A DNA stretch of 64,000 nt from NCBI GenBank assembly GCA_001544595.2, contig FCOH02000002.1:1-64000 (forward strand), given 5' to 3'. A program made the position numbers and the translations under genes. A model generated the notes under the pieces. That model was not told where the DNA came from. It did no database searches and worked only from the letters and a program-made list of their open reading frames with translations. The stretch comes from Caballeronia peredens (GTDB lineage Bacteria; Pseudomonadota; Gammaproteobacteria; Burkholderiales; Burkholderiaceae). Below are positions 38,433 through 48,567 of this stretch, in pieces. How positions within the stretch are numbered: position 1 is the stretch's first letter; every line of letters starts with the position of its first letter.

Positions 38433-41260
38433 GCAGCGCCTCGCGTTTCACCGGCGCCGAACAGGTTGGAGAAGCAGCGGCCGCACAAGCCCGGATGATC
38501 CGCGTGCGAGCCGACGTCCGCGCAATAGTGCCAGCAGCGCTCGCACTTCATGTAGCTCGACGCCGTCACGTCCACGCCTTCTTCCGCCTCGTTCGCCACT
38601 TTTTTCACTTGCGCCATTGATGTGATCAGCACGAAGCGCAAGGCGTCGCCGAGACTGGCCAGCGCGTCGTAACGCGCGCCGCTCGCACGCACGACGACTT
38701 CCGCCTGCAGCGACGAACCGATCTGGTTCGCCGTGCGCGCTTCTTCCAGCGCCTTGGTCACGTCGCCCCGCGCGGCGCGGATGAGCGTCCACTTGTCGAG
38801 CAGTTCGCCCGGATTCGCGATGTCCGGATAGGTCGCGAAGACTTCGGTGAAGATGGTTTCCTGACCCGGCTTGAGCACCTTGTACGCCTCTTCCGCCGTG
38901 AACGACAGATACGGCGCGACGAGACGCAGCAAGCCATGCGCGATATGGAACAGCACGGTCTGCGCGCTGCGGCGCTCGCGTGAATCGGGCTTGGTCGTGT
39001 AGAGGCGGTCCTTCAGCACGTCGAGATAGAAGCCGCCGAGATCTTCCGAGCAGAACGTCGCGATCTTCGCGACGACCGGATGGAACTCGTACTTTTCGTA
39101 GTGCGAGAGCGCGTCGTCCTGCAGGTTGCGCGTGAGCGCGACCGCGTAACGATCGATTTCGAGCCAGTCTTCGACCGGCAGCGCGTTCTTGTCGAAGTCG
39201 AAATCCGACAGGTTCGCGAGCAAAAAGCGCAGCGTATTGCGGATACGGCGATACGTCTCCGTCACGCGCTTGAGAATTTCCTCGGAGATCGCGAGCTCGC
39301 CGGAATAATCCGTCGACGCGATCCACAGGCGGATGATTTCCGCGCCGAGGCGATTCGACACGTCATGCGGATCGATGCCGTTGCCGAGCGACTTCGACAT
39401 CTTGCGGCCTTCGCCATCGACGGTGAAGCCGTGCGTGAGCAGCGCGTCGTAGGGCGGGCGGCCGTCGAGCATCGACGCCGTGAGCAGCGACGAATGGAAC
39501 CAGCCGCGATGCTGGTCCGAGCCTTCGAGATACAGATCGGCCGGGAACTGCAGCGAATCCTTGTGCGAGCCGCGCAGCACGTGCCAGTGCGTCGTGCCGG
39601 AATCGAACCAGACGTCGAGCGTGTCGCGGTTCTTCTCGTACATGTTGGCGTCGTCGCCGATCAGCTCGCGCGGATCGAGCGACTGCCACGTCTCGATGCC
39701 GCCTTCCTCGACGCGCTTCGCGACTTCTTCCAGCAATTCCGGCGTGCGCGGATGCAGCTCGCCGGTTTCCTTGTGGACGAAGAACGCCATCGGCACGCCC
39801 CACTGGCGCTGACGCGAGAGCGTCCAGTCCGGACGATTCGCGATCATGCTGTAGAGACGCTGCTTGCCCCACGACGGATAGAACGCCGTGTTCTCGACGC
39901 CTTCGAGCGCGGTCTCGCGCAGCGTCTTGCCGCCATCCTTCGGTTTCACGTCCATGCCCGCGAACCATTGAGACGTGGCGCGATAGATGATCGGCGTCTT
40001 GTGGCGCCAGCAGTGCATGTAGCTGTGCGTGTACTTCTCGCTCTTCAGCAGCGAGCCCGCGCCTTCGAGCGCTTCGACGATCTGCGGATTCGCCTTCCAG
40101 ATCGACAGCCCGCCGAACAGCGGCAGCGATTCGATATACCGGCCGTCGCCCATCACCGGATTGATGATGTCCGAATCCGCCATGCCGTGCGCCTTGCACG
40201 ACACGAAGTCTTCCACGCCGTACGCCGGCGACGAGTGCACGACGCCCGTGCCGCTTTCGGTCGTCACGTAGTCGCCGAGATAGACCGGCGCCGTGCGCTT
40301 GTAACCCGGATGCGCCGCTGCCAGCGGATGATGAAAACGCAGATCGACGAGCTTCGCGCCGGCCGTAGTCGCGATGACGTCGCCCGGCAGGCCGTAGTTC
40401 TGCAGGCACGCTTCGACGCGCTCCTCAGCAACGATCAGCAGGCCGCGCGGCGTATCGACGAGCGCGTAGACGATTTCCGGATGCACGTTCAGCGCCTGAT
40501 TGGCGGGAATGGTCCAGGGCGTCGTCGTCCAGATGACGATGCCGCCTTCCGCCTTCGGTAGCGCGGGCAGGCCGAACGCCTGCGCGGTCTTCTCCGGTTC
40601 GGCGAACGCGAACACCACGTCGATGGTCGGATCGGTTTTGTCCTTGTACTCGACTTCCGCCTCGGCGAGCGCGGAGCCGCAGTCGAAACACCAGTTCACG
40701 GGCTTCAGGCCACGGAACACGTAGCCCTTTTCCATGATCTTGCCGAGCGCGCGGATTTCGCCCGCTTCATTCGCGAAGTTCATGGTCTTGTACGGATTGT
40801 CCCAGTCGCCGAGCACGCCCAGACGCCGGAAGCCGGCCTTCTGCTTCTCGATTTGCTCGCCCGCGTAGGCCCGCGCCTTCTGCATCACTTCGATGGCGGG
40901 CAGCGTCTTGCCGAACTGCTTTTCGATCTGGATTTCGATCGGCATGCCGTGGCAGTCCCAGCCCGGCACGTAGACGGCGTCGAAACCCGCGAGATTGCGC
41001 GCCTTGACGATCATGTCCTTCAGGATCTTGTTGACGGCGTGACCGAGGTGGATGTCGCCGTTCGCGTACGGCGGGCCGTCGTGCAGGATGAACTTCTTGC
41101 GCCCCTTCGACGCGGTGCGGATGGTCTCGTAGACCTTGTTGTCCTGCCATTCCTTGACCCACGCCGGCTCGCGCTTCGGCAGGTCGCCGCGCATCGGGAA
41201 GGGCGTGTCCAGCAGGTTGACGGGGTACTTCGAGGAGGCTTTCTCTTTCTTGTCGCTCAT
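38429..41260 (-). CDS. ileS: Isoleucyl-tRNA synthetase
   Basis: A 943-residue class I aminoacyl-tRNA synthetase. The HIGH motif is within [21 protein letters not shown] is in [10 protein letters not shown], and the editing domain lies between. The C-terminus carries the zinc-binding module CERCWHYC...CGRC. The ATG at 41260 (MSDKKEKAS) is preferred to an upstream in-frame codon. It follows ribF by about 100 bases and overlaps lspA by four bases. Confidence 0.98.
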   Translation of the reverse strand: MSDKKEKASSKYPVNLLDTPFPMRGDLPKREPAWVKEWQDNKVYETIRTASKGRKKFILHDGPPYANGDIHLGHAVNKILKDMIVKARNLAGFDAVYVPGWDCHGMPIEIQIEKQFGKTLPAIEVMQKARAYAGEQIEKQKAGFRRLGVLGDWDNPYKTMNFANEAGEIRALGKIMEKGYVFRGLKPVNWCFDCGSALAEAEVEYKDKTDPTIDVVFAFAEPEKTAQAFGLPALPKAEGGIVIWTTTPWTIPANQALNVHPEIVYALVDTPRGLLIVAEERVEACLQNYGLPGDVIATTAGAKLVDLRFHHPLAAAHPGYKRTAPVYLGDYVTTESGTGVVHSSPAYGVEDFVSCKAHGMADSDIINPVMGDGRYIESLPLFGGLSIWKANPQIVEALEGAGSLLKSEKYTHSYMHCWRHKTPIIYRATSQWFAGMDVKPKDGGKTLRETALEGVENTAFYPSWGKQRLYSMIANRPDWTLSRQRQWGVPMAFFVHKETGELHPRTPELLEEVAKRVEEGGIETWQSLDPRELIGDDANMYEKNRDTLDVWFDSGTTHWHVLRGSHKDSLQFPADLYLEGSDQHRGWFHSSLLTASMLDGRPPYDALLTHGFTVDGEGRKMSKSLGNGIDPHDVSNRLGAEIIRLWIASTDYSGELAISEEILKRVTETYRRIRNTLRFLLANLSDFDFDKNALPVEDWLEIDRYAVALTRNLQDDALSHYEKYEFHPVVAKIATFCSEDLGGFYLDVLKDRLYTTKPDSRERRSAQTVLFHIAHGLLRLVAPYLSFTAEEAYKVLKPGQETIFTEVFATYPDIANPGELLDKWTLIRAARGDVTKALEEARTANQIGSSLQAEVVVRASGARYDALASLGDALRFVLITSMAQVKKVANEAEEGVDVTASSYMKCERCWHYCADVGSHADHPGLCGRCFSNLFGAGETRGAA

Positions 41261-41361
41261 GGGTGACTCAGTGAATTCGGTGAGACGGCGCGAGGCGCCA
41301 TGCGCGCGGTGCGCGGTGATTCGAAGGCGGGGCAGCGGGCGGCGCGTGAAGCACCGCGCGC

Positions 41362-42357
41362 TCACCTAATTCGATCGGTGGCCGAAATGGCGAAGCCGGT
41401 GGCGCGGCTGCCCGCGTTGCTCGCCGGCGGCAGGCCGAAATAGGCGCGCGCGTTGTCGACATCTTTCGCGATGGCGGCGCCCAGCGTTTCGAGGTCGACA
41501 TACTTTTCCTCGTCGCGCAGCTTTTTCAGGAATTCGACGCGCACGAGCTTGCCGTAGGCGTCGCCGTGCCAGTCGAGCACGAAGACTTCGAGCAGCACGC
41601 GGCCGGAATCGTCGACGGTCGGGCGCAGGCCCAGACTCGCGACCGCGGGCAGCGGTTCATCGGCGAGACCGTGCACGCGCACGACGAAAATGCCCGCGAG
41701 CGCCGGCCGCTTGTGCGCGATCGGCAGATTCAGCGTGGGAAAGCCCAGATCGCGGCCGAGCTTGGCGCCGTGCACGACGTGTCCGCTGATGACGTATGGC
41801 CGCCCGAGCGCGATTTGCGCCGCGTCCAGATCACCCGCGACGAGCGACGCCCGCACCGACGACGACGAAATGCGCGTGCCGTTCGGGTGCGCGACGGTGG
41901 CCATCTGCTCGACTTCGAAGCCGTACTTTTCGCCGGCGGCCTTGAGCGATGCGAAGTCGCCCGCGCGTTTCGCGCCGTAGCAGAAGTCGTCGCCGACCAT
42001 CACCCAGCGCGCGTGCAGGCCATCGACGATCACGTCCTTCACGAACGTATCCGGCGACTGGCTCGCGAACGTCTTGTTGAAGTGTTCGACCACCACGCGG
42101 TCGACGCCGTTGGTGCGCAGCGCCTCGAGCTTGTCGCGCAGCATCGCGATACGCGGCGGCGCGCCGGCCGGATTGAAGAATTCGCGCGGATGCGGCTCGA
42201 AGGTCATCACGCAGACCGGCAGGCCGCGCGCGTCGGCGGCTGCCCGCACGCGCGCGAGCAGCGCCTGGTGGCCGCGATGGACACCGTCGAAATTGCCGAT
42301 GGTCAGTGCGCAGGGCGCCCGGCTTTCGGCATTGGGGAGGCCGCGAAAGACTCTCAC
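41362..42357 (-). CDS. ribF: Bifunctional riboflavin kinase / FAD synthetase
   Basis: A 331-residue enzyme that makes FMN and then FAD. The nucleotidyltransferase domain opens with [17 protein letters not shown] and contains [10 protein letters not shown]; the kinase domain has [11 protein letters not shown] and the C-terminal [13 protein letters not shown]. The start is a GTG at 42357 (read MRVFRGLPN), which matches family length; the frame is open further upstream but has no related sequence. First gene of the ribF-ileS-lspA-coaBC-LLM-dut run. Confidence 0.95.
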   Translation of the reverse strand: MRVFRGLPNAESRAPCALTIGNFDGVHRGHQALLARVRAAADARGLPVCVMTFEPHPREFFNPAGAPPRIAMLRDKLEALRTNGVDRVVVEHFNKTFASQSPDTFVKDVIVDGLHARWVMVGDDFCYGAKRAGDFASLKAAGEKYGFEVEQMATVAHPNGTRISSSSVRASLVAGDLDAAQIALGRPYVISGHVVHGAKLGRDLGFPTLNLPIAHKRPALAGIFVVRVHGLADEPLPAVASLGLRPTVDDSGRVLLEVFVLDWHGDAYGKLVRVEFLKKLRDEEKYVDLETLGAAIAKDVDNARAYFGLPPASNAGSRATGFAISATDRIR

Positions 42358-42518
42358 GATAGGCGTTGGTCGGTGGAGAGGGCTGATGCTGCAAAGCGTT
42401 AGATTATAAACGTTCGCCGTGATCGACGGGCGCGCGCGGGCGGGACGCGTGCCGCACGCTGCCCGGCGCGCCGCTCTTTGGCACGATTTTCGCACCCGCC
42501 GAATGATAAAATCCGCGG

Positions 42519-43169
42519 ATGAAAAAAATCGTCATCCTGATCTCCGGACGAGGCAGCAACATGGAGGCCGTCGTGCGTGCTTGCGCGCGCGAAGGCTGGC
42601 CGGCCCGAGTCCAGGCGGTCATTTCAAACCGGCCCGATGCCGCCGGGCTCGGCTTCGCGGCCGCGAACGGCATCGAGACCATCGTGCTGGATCATCGCCG
42701 CTTCGAGAGCCGCGAGTCGTTCGACGCGGCGCTCGCCGCTGAAATCGACCGCTTCTCGCCCGATCTCGTCGTGCTGGCGGGCTTCATGCGCGTGCTGACC
42801 GACGCCTTCGTCGCGAAATATGCGGGGCGCATGCTCAACGTTCATCCGTCGCTCCTGCCGTGCTTTCCGGGCTTGCGCACGCATCAGCAGGCGCTCGACG
42901 CCGGTGTGCGCGTGCACGGCGCGAGCGTGCATTTCGTCACGCCGACACTCGATCACGGGCCGATCGTCGCGCAAGCCGCGGTGCCGGTCGCAGCCGGCGA
43001 CGACGCCGCCGCGCTCGCCGCGCGCGTGCTCAAGGTCGAACACGAGCTTTATCCGCGCGCGGTGCGCTGGTTTATCGAAGGGCGTCTTTCTATCGAAGGG
43101 GAGCGCGTCGCGCTCACGCCGTCTGAGCCGCAATGGCTCTTTGCCGACATTGCCGGGGAGGGCGTATGA
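42519..43169 (+). CDS. purN: Phosphoribosylglycinamide formyltransferase
   Basis: A 216-residue enzyme transferring a formyl group from 10-formyl-tetrahydrofolate to GAR in purine synthesis. ISGRGSNMEA binds the phosphate of GAR, and the catalytic Asn-His-Asp set lies in MLNVHPSLLP, VHGASVHFVTPTLDHGPI. It starts at ATG 42519, divergent from ribF, and overlaps the following methyltransferase gene by four bases. Confidence 0.97.
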   Translation: MKKIVILISGRGSNMEAVVRACAREGWPARVQAVISNRPDAAGLGFAAANGIETIVLDHRRFESRESFDAALAAEIDRFSPDLVVLAGFMRVLTDAFVAKYAGRMLNVHPSLLPCFPGLRTHQQALDAGVRVHGASVHFVTPTLDHGPIVAQAAVPVAAGDDAAALAARVLKVEHELYPRAVRWFIEGRLSIEGERVALTPSEPQWLFADIAGEGV

Positions 43170-44500
43170 GGCTGCATGGATTTCTGATCGGACAAACCGA
43201 AACACTGCTGGCGGACGTGCTGCGCTTCTCCGGCCCCGCCGATGCCGCGACGAGCCGCTTCTTCCGCGCGCATCCGAAGCTCGGCCACGGCGAGCGCGGC
43301 GTGATCGCGGAAGCGGTTTTCGCAGTGCTGCGCCGGAAAATGGAGTTTTCGCATCTCGCGGAGAGCGGCAGCGGCAGTCTGGCGCGGCGTCTCGCGCTGC
43401 TCGGGCTGATGCAGACGGCGGGCCTGAGCGCGCTGAAACCGTTCGTTTCCGCCGATGAATATCAGTGGCTCGCGCAGGTTTCGAAGATCGACCCCGCCAG
43501 CCTGCCGGTGCGCGTGCGCACAAATCTGCCGCAATGGATCTTCGACGCGCTCGGAAAGCGTTTCGAACCCGAAGAGCTCGCGCAACTCGCCGCGGCGCTG
43601 AACTATCCGGCGCCGCTCGACCTGCGTTCGAACCCGATCAAGGCGAGCCGCGAAGCCGTGCTGAAAGCGCTCAGGGAAGCCGGTATCGACGCGGGCGAGA
43701 TGCCTTACGCGCCGTTCGGCGTGCGCGTCGACGGCAAGCCGGCCTTGACGCGCCTCGCGCCGTTCCAGGAAGGCTGGATCGAAGTGCAGGACGAGGGCAG
43801 CCAGTTGCTTTGCTCGCTGATGGCGCCGCGCCGTGGCGAGATGATCGTCGACTTTTGCGCGGGCGCGGGCGGCAAGACGCTCGCGCTCGGCGCGATGATG
43901 CGCTCGACCGGACGCCTCTACGCGTTCGACGTGTCCGACCGGCGTCTCGCGAAGCTGAAGCCGCGCCTCGCGCGCAGCGGCCTGTCGAACGTGAATCCGG
44001 TGCTGATCGACAGCGAGCACGACGCCAAGATCAAGCGCCTCGCGGGCAAGATCGACCGCGTGCTCGTCGACGCTCCGTGCTCCGGCTTGGGCACGCTGCG
44101 CCGCAATCCCGATCTCAAGTGGCGCCAGTCGCCGGCCTCCGTCGCGGAACTGACGCCCAAACAGCTGTCGATCCTCACGAGCGCCGCGCGGCTGGTCAAG
44201 ACCGGCGGGCGCCTCGTCTACGCGACGTGCTCCATGCTCGACGCGGAAAACGAAGGGGTCGTGGCGCAGTTTCTGGAAACGCATCCGAATTTCCGCGTCG
44301 TGCCCGCGCGCGACGTGCTCGCGGAACAGCGTATCGATCTGGACACGGGCGACTATCTGTCGCTGTGGCCGCACAAGCACGGCACCGACGGCTTCTTCGC
44401 GGCGGTGCTCGAACGCGTGCCGGATGCCGCGAAAGCGCCGAAGGCTGCCGAGGCATCTGAAGCAACCGAAGCAACCGAAGCACCTGAAGCGTCCGAGTAA
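43166..44500 (+). CDS. RsmB/Nop2-family RNA cytosine-5 methyltransferase
   Basis: A 444-residue SAM-dependent methyltransferase. SAM binding is at VDFCAGAGGKTLALG, and the two cysteines of the m5C mechanism lie in VDAPCSGLGTLRRNPDLKWR... and YATCSML. The N-terminal region lacks a clear NusB-like domain, so it is probably not RsmB itself. The target RNA is unknown. The ATG at 43166 (MRLHGFLIG) overlaps the purN stop. The protein ends in a short repeat of Glu-Ala-Ser/Thr triplets. Confidence 0.93.
   Translation: MRLHGFLIGQTETLLADVLRFSGPADAATSRFFRAHPKLGHGERGVIAEAVFAVLRRKMEFSHLAESGSGSLARRLALLGLMQTAGLSALKPFVSADEYQWLAQVSKIDPASLPVRVRTNLPQWIFDALGKRFEPEELAQLAAALNYPAPLDLRSNPIKASREAVLKALREAGIDAGEMPYAPFGVRVDGKPALTRLAPFQEGWIEVQDEGSQLLCSLMAPRRGEMIVDFCAGAGGKTLALGAMMRSTGRLYAFDVSDRRLAKLKPRLARSGLSNVNPVLIDSEHDAKIKRLAGKIDRVLVDAPCSGLGTLRRNPDLKWRQSPASVAELTPKQLSILTSAARLVKTGGRLVYATCSMLDAENEGVVAQFLETHPNFRVVPARDVLAEQRIDLDTGDYLSLWPHKHGTDGFFAAVLERVPDAAKAPKAAEASEATEATEAPEASE
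44450..44497 (+). repeat. Nine-base coding tandem repeat at the methyltransferase 3' end
   Basis: Five nine-base units (GAGGCATCT, GAAGCAACC twice, GAAGCACCT, GAAGCGTCC) plus a final GAG encode repeated Glu-Ala-Ser/Thr/Pro. Slippage could vary tail length among strains without breaking the frame. Confidence 0.75.
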
Positions 44501-44514
44501 GCGCCCACGCGAGC

Positions 44515-45879
44515 ATGCAGAACCGCTTCCTGAACGAACTCTCCGCGCGGCTCTTTCGCGACTTCGGCGAGCCGGAAGTGATCTGGCAGGTCGCCGTGCT
44601 GATCGGCCTGCTCGCGGTGGCCTGGTGGTGCGCGCGTCTCCTGCGCAAGAAGCTGGACGCGCGCCGCCAGTCGCGTTTCGAAGCCGTGCGCTTCGGCGCG
44701 GAAAGCCTCAACAAGGCGCTTTTTCCGCTGCTCGGCGCATTGTTCGTGTCGGTCGCGCAAGTGGTGCTCGCGCCTGTCATCCACACGGCGTTTTTGCGGC
44801 TGGCGCTGGTGCCGCTATGCGGTATCGCCGTCATCTACACGATGTTCTACGTCGCGCGACGGGTATTCAGCCGCGGCGAGGCGGAGCACGAGGCGAACGC
44901 GCTTCTCTATCTGTTCGAGAAACTGGTGACGGCGATCGTCTGGGGCGCGATGGTGCTCACCGTCATGGGCGTCCAGGACGACTTCGTGCACTGGATGGCG
45001 AGCGTGCGCTTCAATTTCGCCAACGCGCACATGACGTTGCTTTCGCTCGCCTCGGGCCTGCTGTGGGTGTGCGTCACCCTGATCGTCGCGATGTGGGCGG
45101 GCGCGTTGCTCGACGACCGTCTGATGCGCGCCCGTTCGCTCGACGCCAATCTCAAGGTGGTGCTCGCGCGCGTCGGCCGGGCGTCGATGATTCTCGCCGC
45201 GATTCTGGTGAGCCTGTCGATCGTGGGCATCGACATCACGGTGCTCGGCGTGTTCGGCGGCGCGCTCGGCGTCGGGCTAGGCTTCGGCCTGCAGAAGATA
45301 GCGAGCAATTACGTGTCGGGCTTCATCATTCTGCTGGACCGCTCCTTGCGGCTCGGAGACATGATCAGCGTGAGCGGCAGTCAGGGCACGGTCACGCAGA
45401 TTCGCACGCGTTATACGGTGGTGCGCGGTCTGGACGGCATCGAGACGCTGATCCCGAACGAAAAACTAATCACCGATGTGGTGCAGAATCATTCGTCATA
45501 CCTGACGCGCGGCAACGCGAAGATCGCGGTGCAGGTGAGTTACAGGAGCGACGTCGAGCGCGCGATGCAACTGCTGGTGGACGCCACACAAGGCGTCGAG
45601 CGCGTGTTGCAGGATCCGGCGCCCGCCGCGTTGCTCGCCAGCTTTGGCACGGACGGCATCAATCTGGAACTGAGTTTCTGGATCGAAGAAGCCGCGAAGG
45701 GCACGGGCGGCGTAAAGTCGCATGTCAATCGTGCCGTTTGGCGGTTATTCTCTGAGAACGGCATTGAAATTCCCTACGCGCAACGCGAGATCAGGATTAT
45801 TGACGGCGTCGCGCTCACGCAACCCGATTCGGTACGAAATGCCGGAAATCGCGGCGAAGGCGCTGCACCGGCCGCCTGA
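44515..45879 (+). CDS. Mechanosensitive ion channel of the MscS family
   Basis: A 454-residue membrane protein. Several N-terminal helices precede the pore helix region GVFGGALGVGLGFGLQKIA, whose Gly/Ala pattern is that of MscS TM3, followed by NYVSGFIILLDRSLRLGDMI and the soluble beta domain (VTQIRTRYTVVRGLDG, LIPNEKLI). Such channels release solutes on osmotic downshock. The extra N-terminal helices make it larger than E. coli MscS. It starts 14 bases after the methyltransferase gene and probably belongs to the purN transcript. Confidence 0.93.
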   Translation: MQNRFLNELSARLFRDFGEPEVIWQVAVLIGLLAVAWWCARLLRKKLDARRQSRFEAVRFGAESLNKALFPLLGALFVSVAQVVLAPVIHTAFLRLALVPLCGIAVIYTMFYVARRVFSRGEAEHEANALLYLFEKLVTAIVWGAMVLTVMGVQDDFVHWMASVRFNFANAHMTLLSLASGLLWVCVTLIVAMWAGALLDDRLMRARSLDANLKVVLARVGRASMILAAILVSLSIVGIDITVLGVFGGALGVGLGFGLQKIASNYVSGFIILLDRSLRLGDMISVSGSQGTVTQIRTRYTVVRGLDGIETLIPNEKLITDVVQNHSSYLTRGNAKIAVQVSYRSDVERAMQLLVDATQGVERVLQDPAPAALLASFGTDGINLELSFWIEEAAKGTGGVKSHVNRAVWRLFSENGIEIPYAQREIRIIDGVALTQPDSVRNAGNRGEGAAPAA

Positions 45880-46120
45880 ACATCGGTCATGAGGTTCCAT
45901 CCCCGGATTTGAGGCCGGAATCGACACCACTTCGAGGCGTAGGATTCACCTCGTTTAGGTAAGATTTAAAAAATTTCACCTTTAGGACAAAGACTTGGAA
46001 CGCATGCAGTAGAATGCGATCGAACTTGCGCACGTTCCTTTCACGTGCCCGACAAGTTGCCGTGTGTCAGTTTTGACCGGCCATTTTTCCCGAATTTCAC
46101 AGCTATATAGGTAAATTGCC

Positions 46121-47317
46121 TTGCTGAATTCTTCCCTCGAATTTCTCGCCAACGGATTGCTCGACTTTTCCTGGTGGCAGATTCTGCTGTTCACGCTCGC
46201 GATGACGCACGTCACCATCGCCGGTGTCACAATTTATTTGCACCGTTGCCAGGCGCACCGCGCGCTGGACCTGCACCCCGTCGCGAGCCATTTCTTCCGC
46301 TTCTGGCTGTGGATGACCACGGGCATGCTGACGGGCCAGTGGGCGGCAATTCATCGCAAGCACCACGCCAAGTGCGAGACCGAAGAAGATCCGCACAGCC
46401 CGCAGACGCGCGGCATCTGGAAGGTGCTGCTCGAAGGCGCCGAACTCTACCGCACGGAAGCGAAGAACGAAGAAACGATGCGCAAGTTCAGTCACGGCAC
46501 GCCGAATGACTGGCTGGAACGCAACGTCTACACGCGTTATCCGATTCTCGGCATCAGCATCATGATGGTGATCGACGTCGCGCTGTTCGGCATCGTCGGG
46601 CTGTCGGTGTGGGCCGTGCAGATGATCTGGATTCCGTTCTGGGCGGCGGGCGTCGTCAACGGCCTCGCGCACTTCTGGGGCTATCGCAACTTCAATTCGG
46701 CGGACGCGTCCACGAACATCTTCCCGCTCGGCATCCTGATCGGCGGCGAAGAACTGCACAACAATCACCACACGTTCGCGACGTCCGCGAAGCTTTCGAG
46801 CAAGTGGTACGAGTTCGACATCGGCTGGATGTATATCCGCATCATGTCGGCGTTCCGTCTCGCCAAGGTCAAGAAGGTCGCGCCGACGCCGAAGCTCGCC
46901 GCGAGCAAGGCCGTCGTCGATCAGGACACGCTGCAGGCCGTGCTGTCGAACCGCTACGAAGTCATGGCGCGTTACGGCAAGGCGCTCAAGCGCGCGTATG
47001 CGCAGGAAATGGAAAAGCTGAAGGAAGCCGGCGCGCGCGAGAAGTATCAGCTGATGCGCGGCGCCCGCAAGTGGTTCCACAAGGAAGAGGACGGCCTGAA
47101 CGAGCCGCAGCTCAAGCAACTGCCGGAACTGACCTCGGACAATCAGCGCCTCCGTACGTTCATCGAACTGCGCAAGGATCTGTCGTCGATGTGGGACCGC
47201 TCCAATGCGTCGCGCGAACAGCTCGTCACGCAATTGCAGGACTGGTGTCACCGTGCGGAAGAAAGCGGCATCAAGGCGCTGCAGGATTTCGCGCTGCGTT
47301 TGCGTCGCTACGCCTGA
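46121..47317 (+). CDS. Fatty acid desaturase (DesA-like) with transposase-like C-terminal tail
   Basis: A 398-residue integral membrane acyl desaturase. The three histidine boxes that bind the di-iron centre are HRCQAHR (41-47), HRKHH (78-82) and HNNHH near 213-217, between two pairs of membrane helices. It probably introduces a double bond into membrane acyl chains. The start appears to be TTG at 46121 (MLNSSLEFLA). The desaturase core ends near residue 245; the remaining 150 residues are soluble, helical and charged, ending in GIKALQDFALRLRRYA, which resembles the C-terminus of ISL3-family transposases. A terminator follows directly. Confidence 0.92.
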   Translation: MLNSSLEFLANGLLDFSWWQILLFTLAMTHVTIAGVTIYLHRCQAHRALDLHPVASHFFRFWLWMTTGMLTGQWAAIHRKHHAKCETEEDPHSPQTRGIWKVLLEGAELYRTEAKNEETMRKFSHGTPNDWLERNVYTRYPILGISIMMVIDVALFGIVGLSVWAVQMIWIPFWAAGVVNGLAHFWGYRNFNSADASTNIFPLGILIGGEELHNNHHTFATSAKLSSKWYEFDIGWMYIRIMSAFRLAKVKKVAPTPKLAASKAVVDQDTLQAVLSNRYEVMARYGKALKRAYAQEMEKLKEAGAREKYQLMRGARKWFHKEEDGLNEPQLKQLPELTSDNQRLRTFIELRKDLSSMWDRSNASREQLVTQLQDWCHRAEESGIKALQDFALRLRRYA

Positions 47318-47351
47318 CACGCGATATCCGTTAAAATTTAATGACGTCACA

Positions 47352-47380
47352 AGACCCCGCTCTGGCGGGGTCTTTGTTTT
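47352..47380 (+). terminator. Terminator of the desaturase gene
   Basis: The perfect stem AGACCCCGC/GCGGGGTCT with loop TCTG is followed by TTGTTTTT, 35 bases after the desaturase stop. Confidence 0.88.
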
Positions 47381-47439
47381 TGGGCGGCCGATTTTTCGCG
47401 GGATGTTTTTCGCTTGAAGCAGCGCAGGGGACTGGAGAC

Positions 47440-48567
47440 ATGGAAGCGATCAGGAGCGTCGAGTACGACCGGCCGCAAGGCCTGACGTGTGGAGTGGGCG
47501 AGGCGTGGGCGCGGTTGCCGGCAGCGCCGTCGCCGGACGAGAAGCGGGCGCTCAAGGAACGCATTCGCGCGTTGCTGCGGCGGGAAGAAGCGGTGCTCGT
47601 CGCGCACTATTATGTGGACGCCGAACTGCAGGAACTCGCCGACGAAACCGGCGGCTGCGTCGCCGATTCACTGGAAATGGCGCGCTTCGGGCGCGATCAC
47701 GCGGCGAAGACGCTGGTCGTCGCGGGAGTGCGTTTCATGGGCGAGACGGCCAAGATCCTGAGCCCGGACAAGCGCGTGCTGATGCCCGATCTCGACGCCA
47801 CCTGTTCGCTCGATCTCGGCTGTCCCGCCGACGAGTTTTCCGCATTCTGTGACGCGCATCCGGACCGCACGGTCGTCGTGTACGCGAACACCAGCGCGGC
47901 CGTGAAGGCGCGCGCCGACTGGATGGTCACGTCGTCGATCGGGCTGGAAATCGTCGCCGATCTGCACGCGCGCGGCGAAAAGATTCTCTGGGCGCCGGAC
48001 CGGCATCTGGGCGGCTACATCCAGAAGAAGACCGGCGCGGACATGCTGCTGTGGCAAGGCTCGTGTCTCGTCCACGACGAATTCAAGGGCATCGAACTGG
48101 ATTTGCTGCGGGCCGAAAATCCCGACGCGAAAATTCTCGTGCATCCCGAGTCGCCGGAAGCGGTCGTCGCGCTCGCGGATGTCGTCGGCTCGACCACGCA
48201 ATTGATCGACGCCGCCGTGCGCATGGACGCGAAGCGCTTCATCGTCGCGACGGATCTGGGCATTCTGCACAAGATGCGGCTCGCCGCGCCCGGCAAGACC
48301 TTCATCGAAGCGCCGACCGCCGGCAACAGCGCGACCTGCAAGAGCTGCGCGCATTGCCCGTGGATGGCGATGAACGGTCTCGCCAATCTCGCCGACGTGC
48401 TGGAGCGCGGCCACAACGAGATTCACGTCGATCCGGCCGTCGGGTTGCGCGCGCGCGTGCCGATCGACCGCATGCTCGACTTCGCGGCGCGCCACAAGAA
48501 GCGTGTGCAGGCGAGCGGTGATCTCGCGAAGGACACCACGCTGTTCTCGAACGTGGGAGCCGCGTAA
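47440..48567 (+). CDS. nadA: Quinolinate synthase
   Basis: A 375-residue iron-sulfur enzyme that condenses iminoaspartate with dihydroxyacetone phosphate to quinolinate. The three cluster cysteines are Cys122 ([10 protein letters not shown]), Cys209 (GSCLVH) and Cys306 (CKSCAHCPW), with the same 87 and 97 spacing as the E. coli enzyme. Substrate residues sit in [15 protein letters not shown] and TAGNSATC. The ATG at 47440 follows GGAG. Its TAA shares a base with the nadC ATG (TAATG). Confidence 0.97.
   Translation: MEAIRSVEYDRPQGLTCGVGEAWARLPAAPSPDEKRALKERIRALLRREEAVLVAHYYVDAELQELADETGGCVADSLEMARFGRDHAAKTLVVAGVRFMGETAKILSPDKRVLMPDLDATCSLDLGCPADEFSAFCDAHPDRTVVVYANTSAAVKARADWMVTSSIGLEIVADLHARGEKILWAPDRHLGGYIQKKTGADMLLWQGSCLVHDEFKGIELDLLRAENPDAKILVHPESPEAVVALADVVGSTTQLIDAAVRMDAKRFIVATDLGILHKMRLAAPGKTFIEAPTAGNSATCKSCAHCPWMAMNGLANLADVLERGHNEIHVDPAVGLRARVPIDRMLDFAARHKKRVQASGDLAKDTTLFSNVGAA

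Noticed and set aside
43166-44500. Calling the methyltransferase rsmB (sun)
   Set aside because: The N-terminal NusB-like domain of RsmB is not evident, so only the family was assigned.
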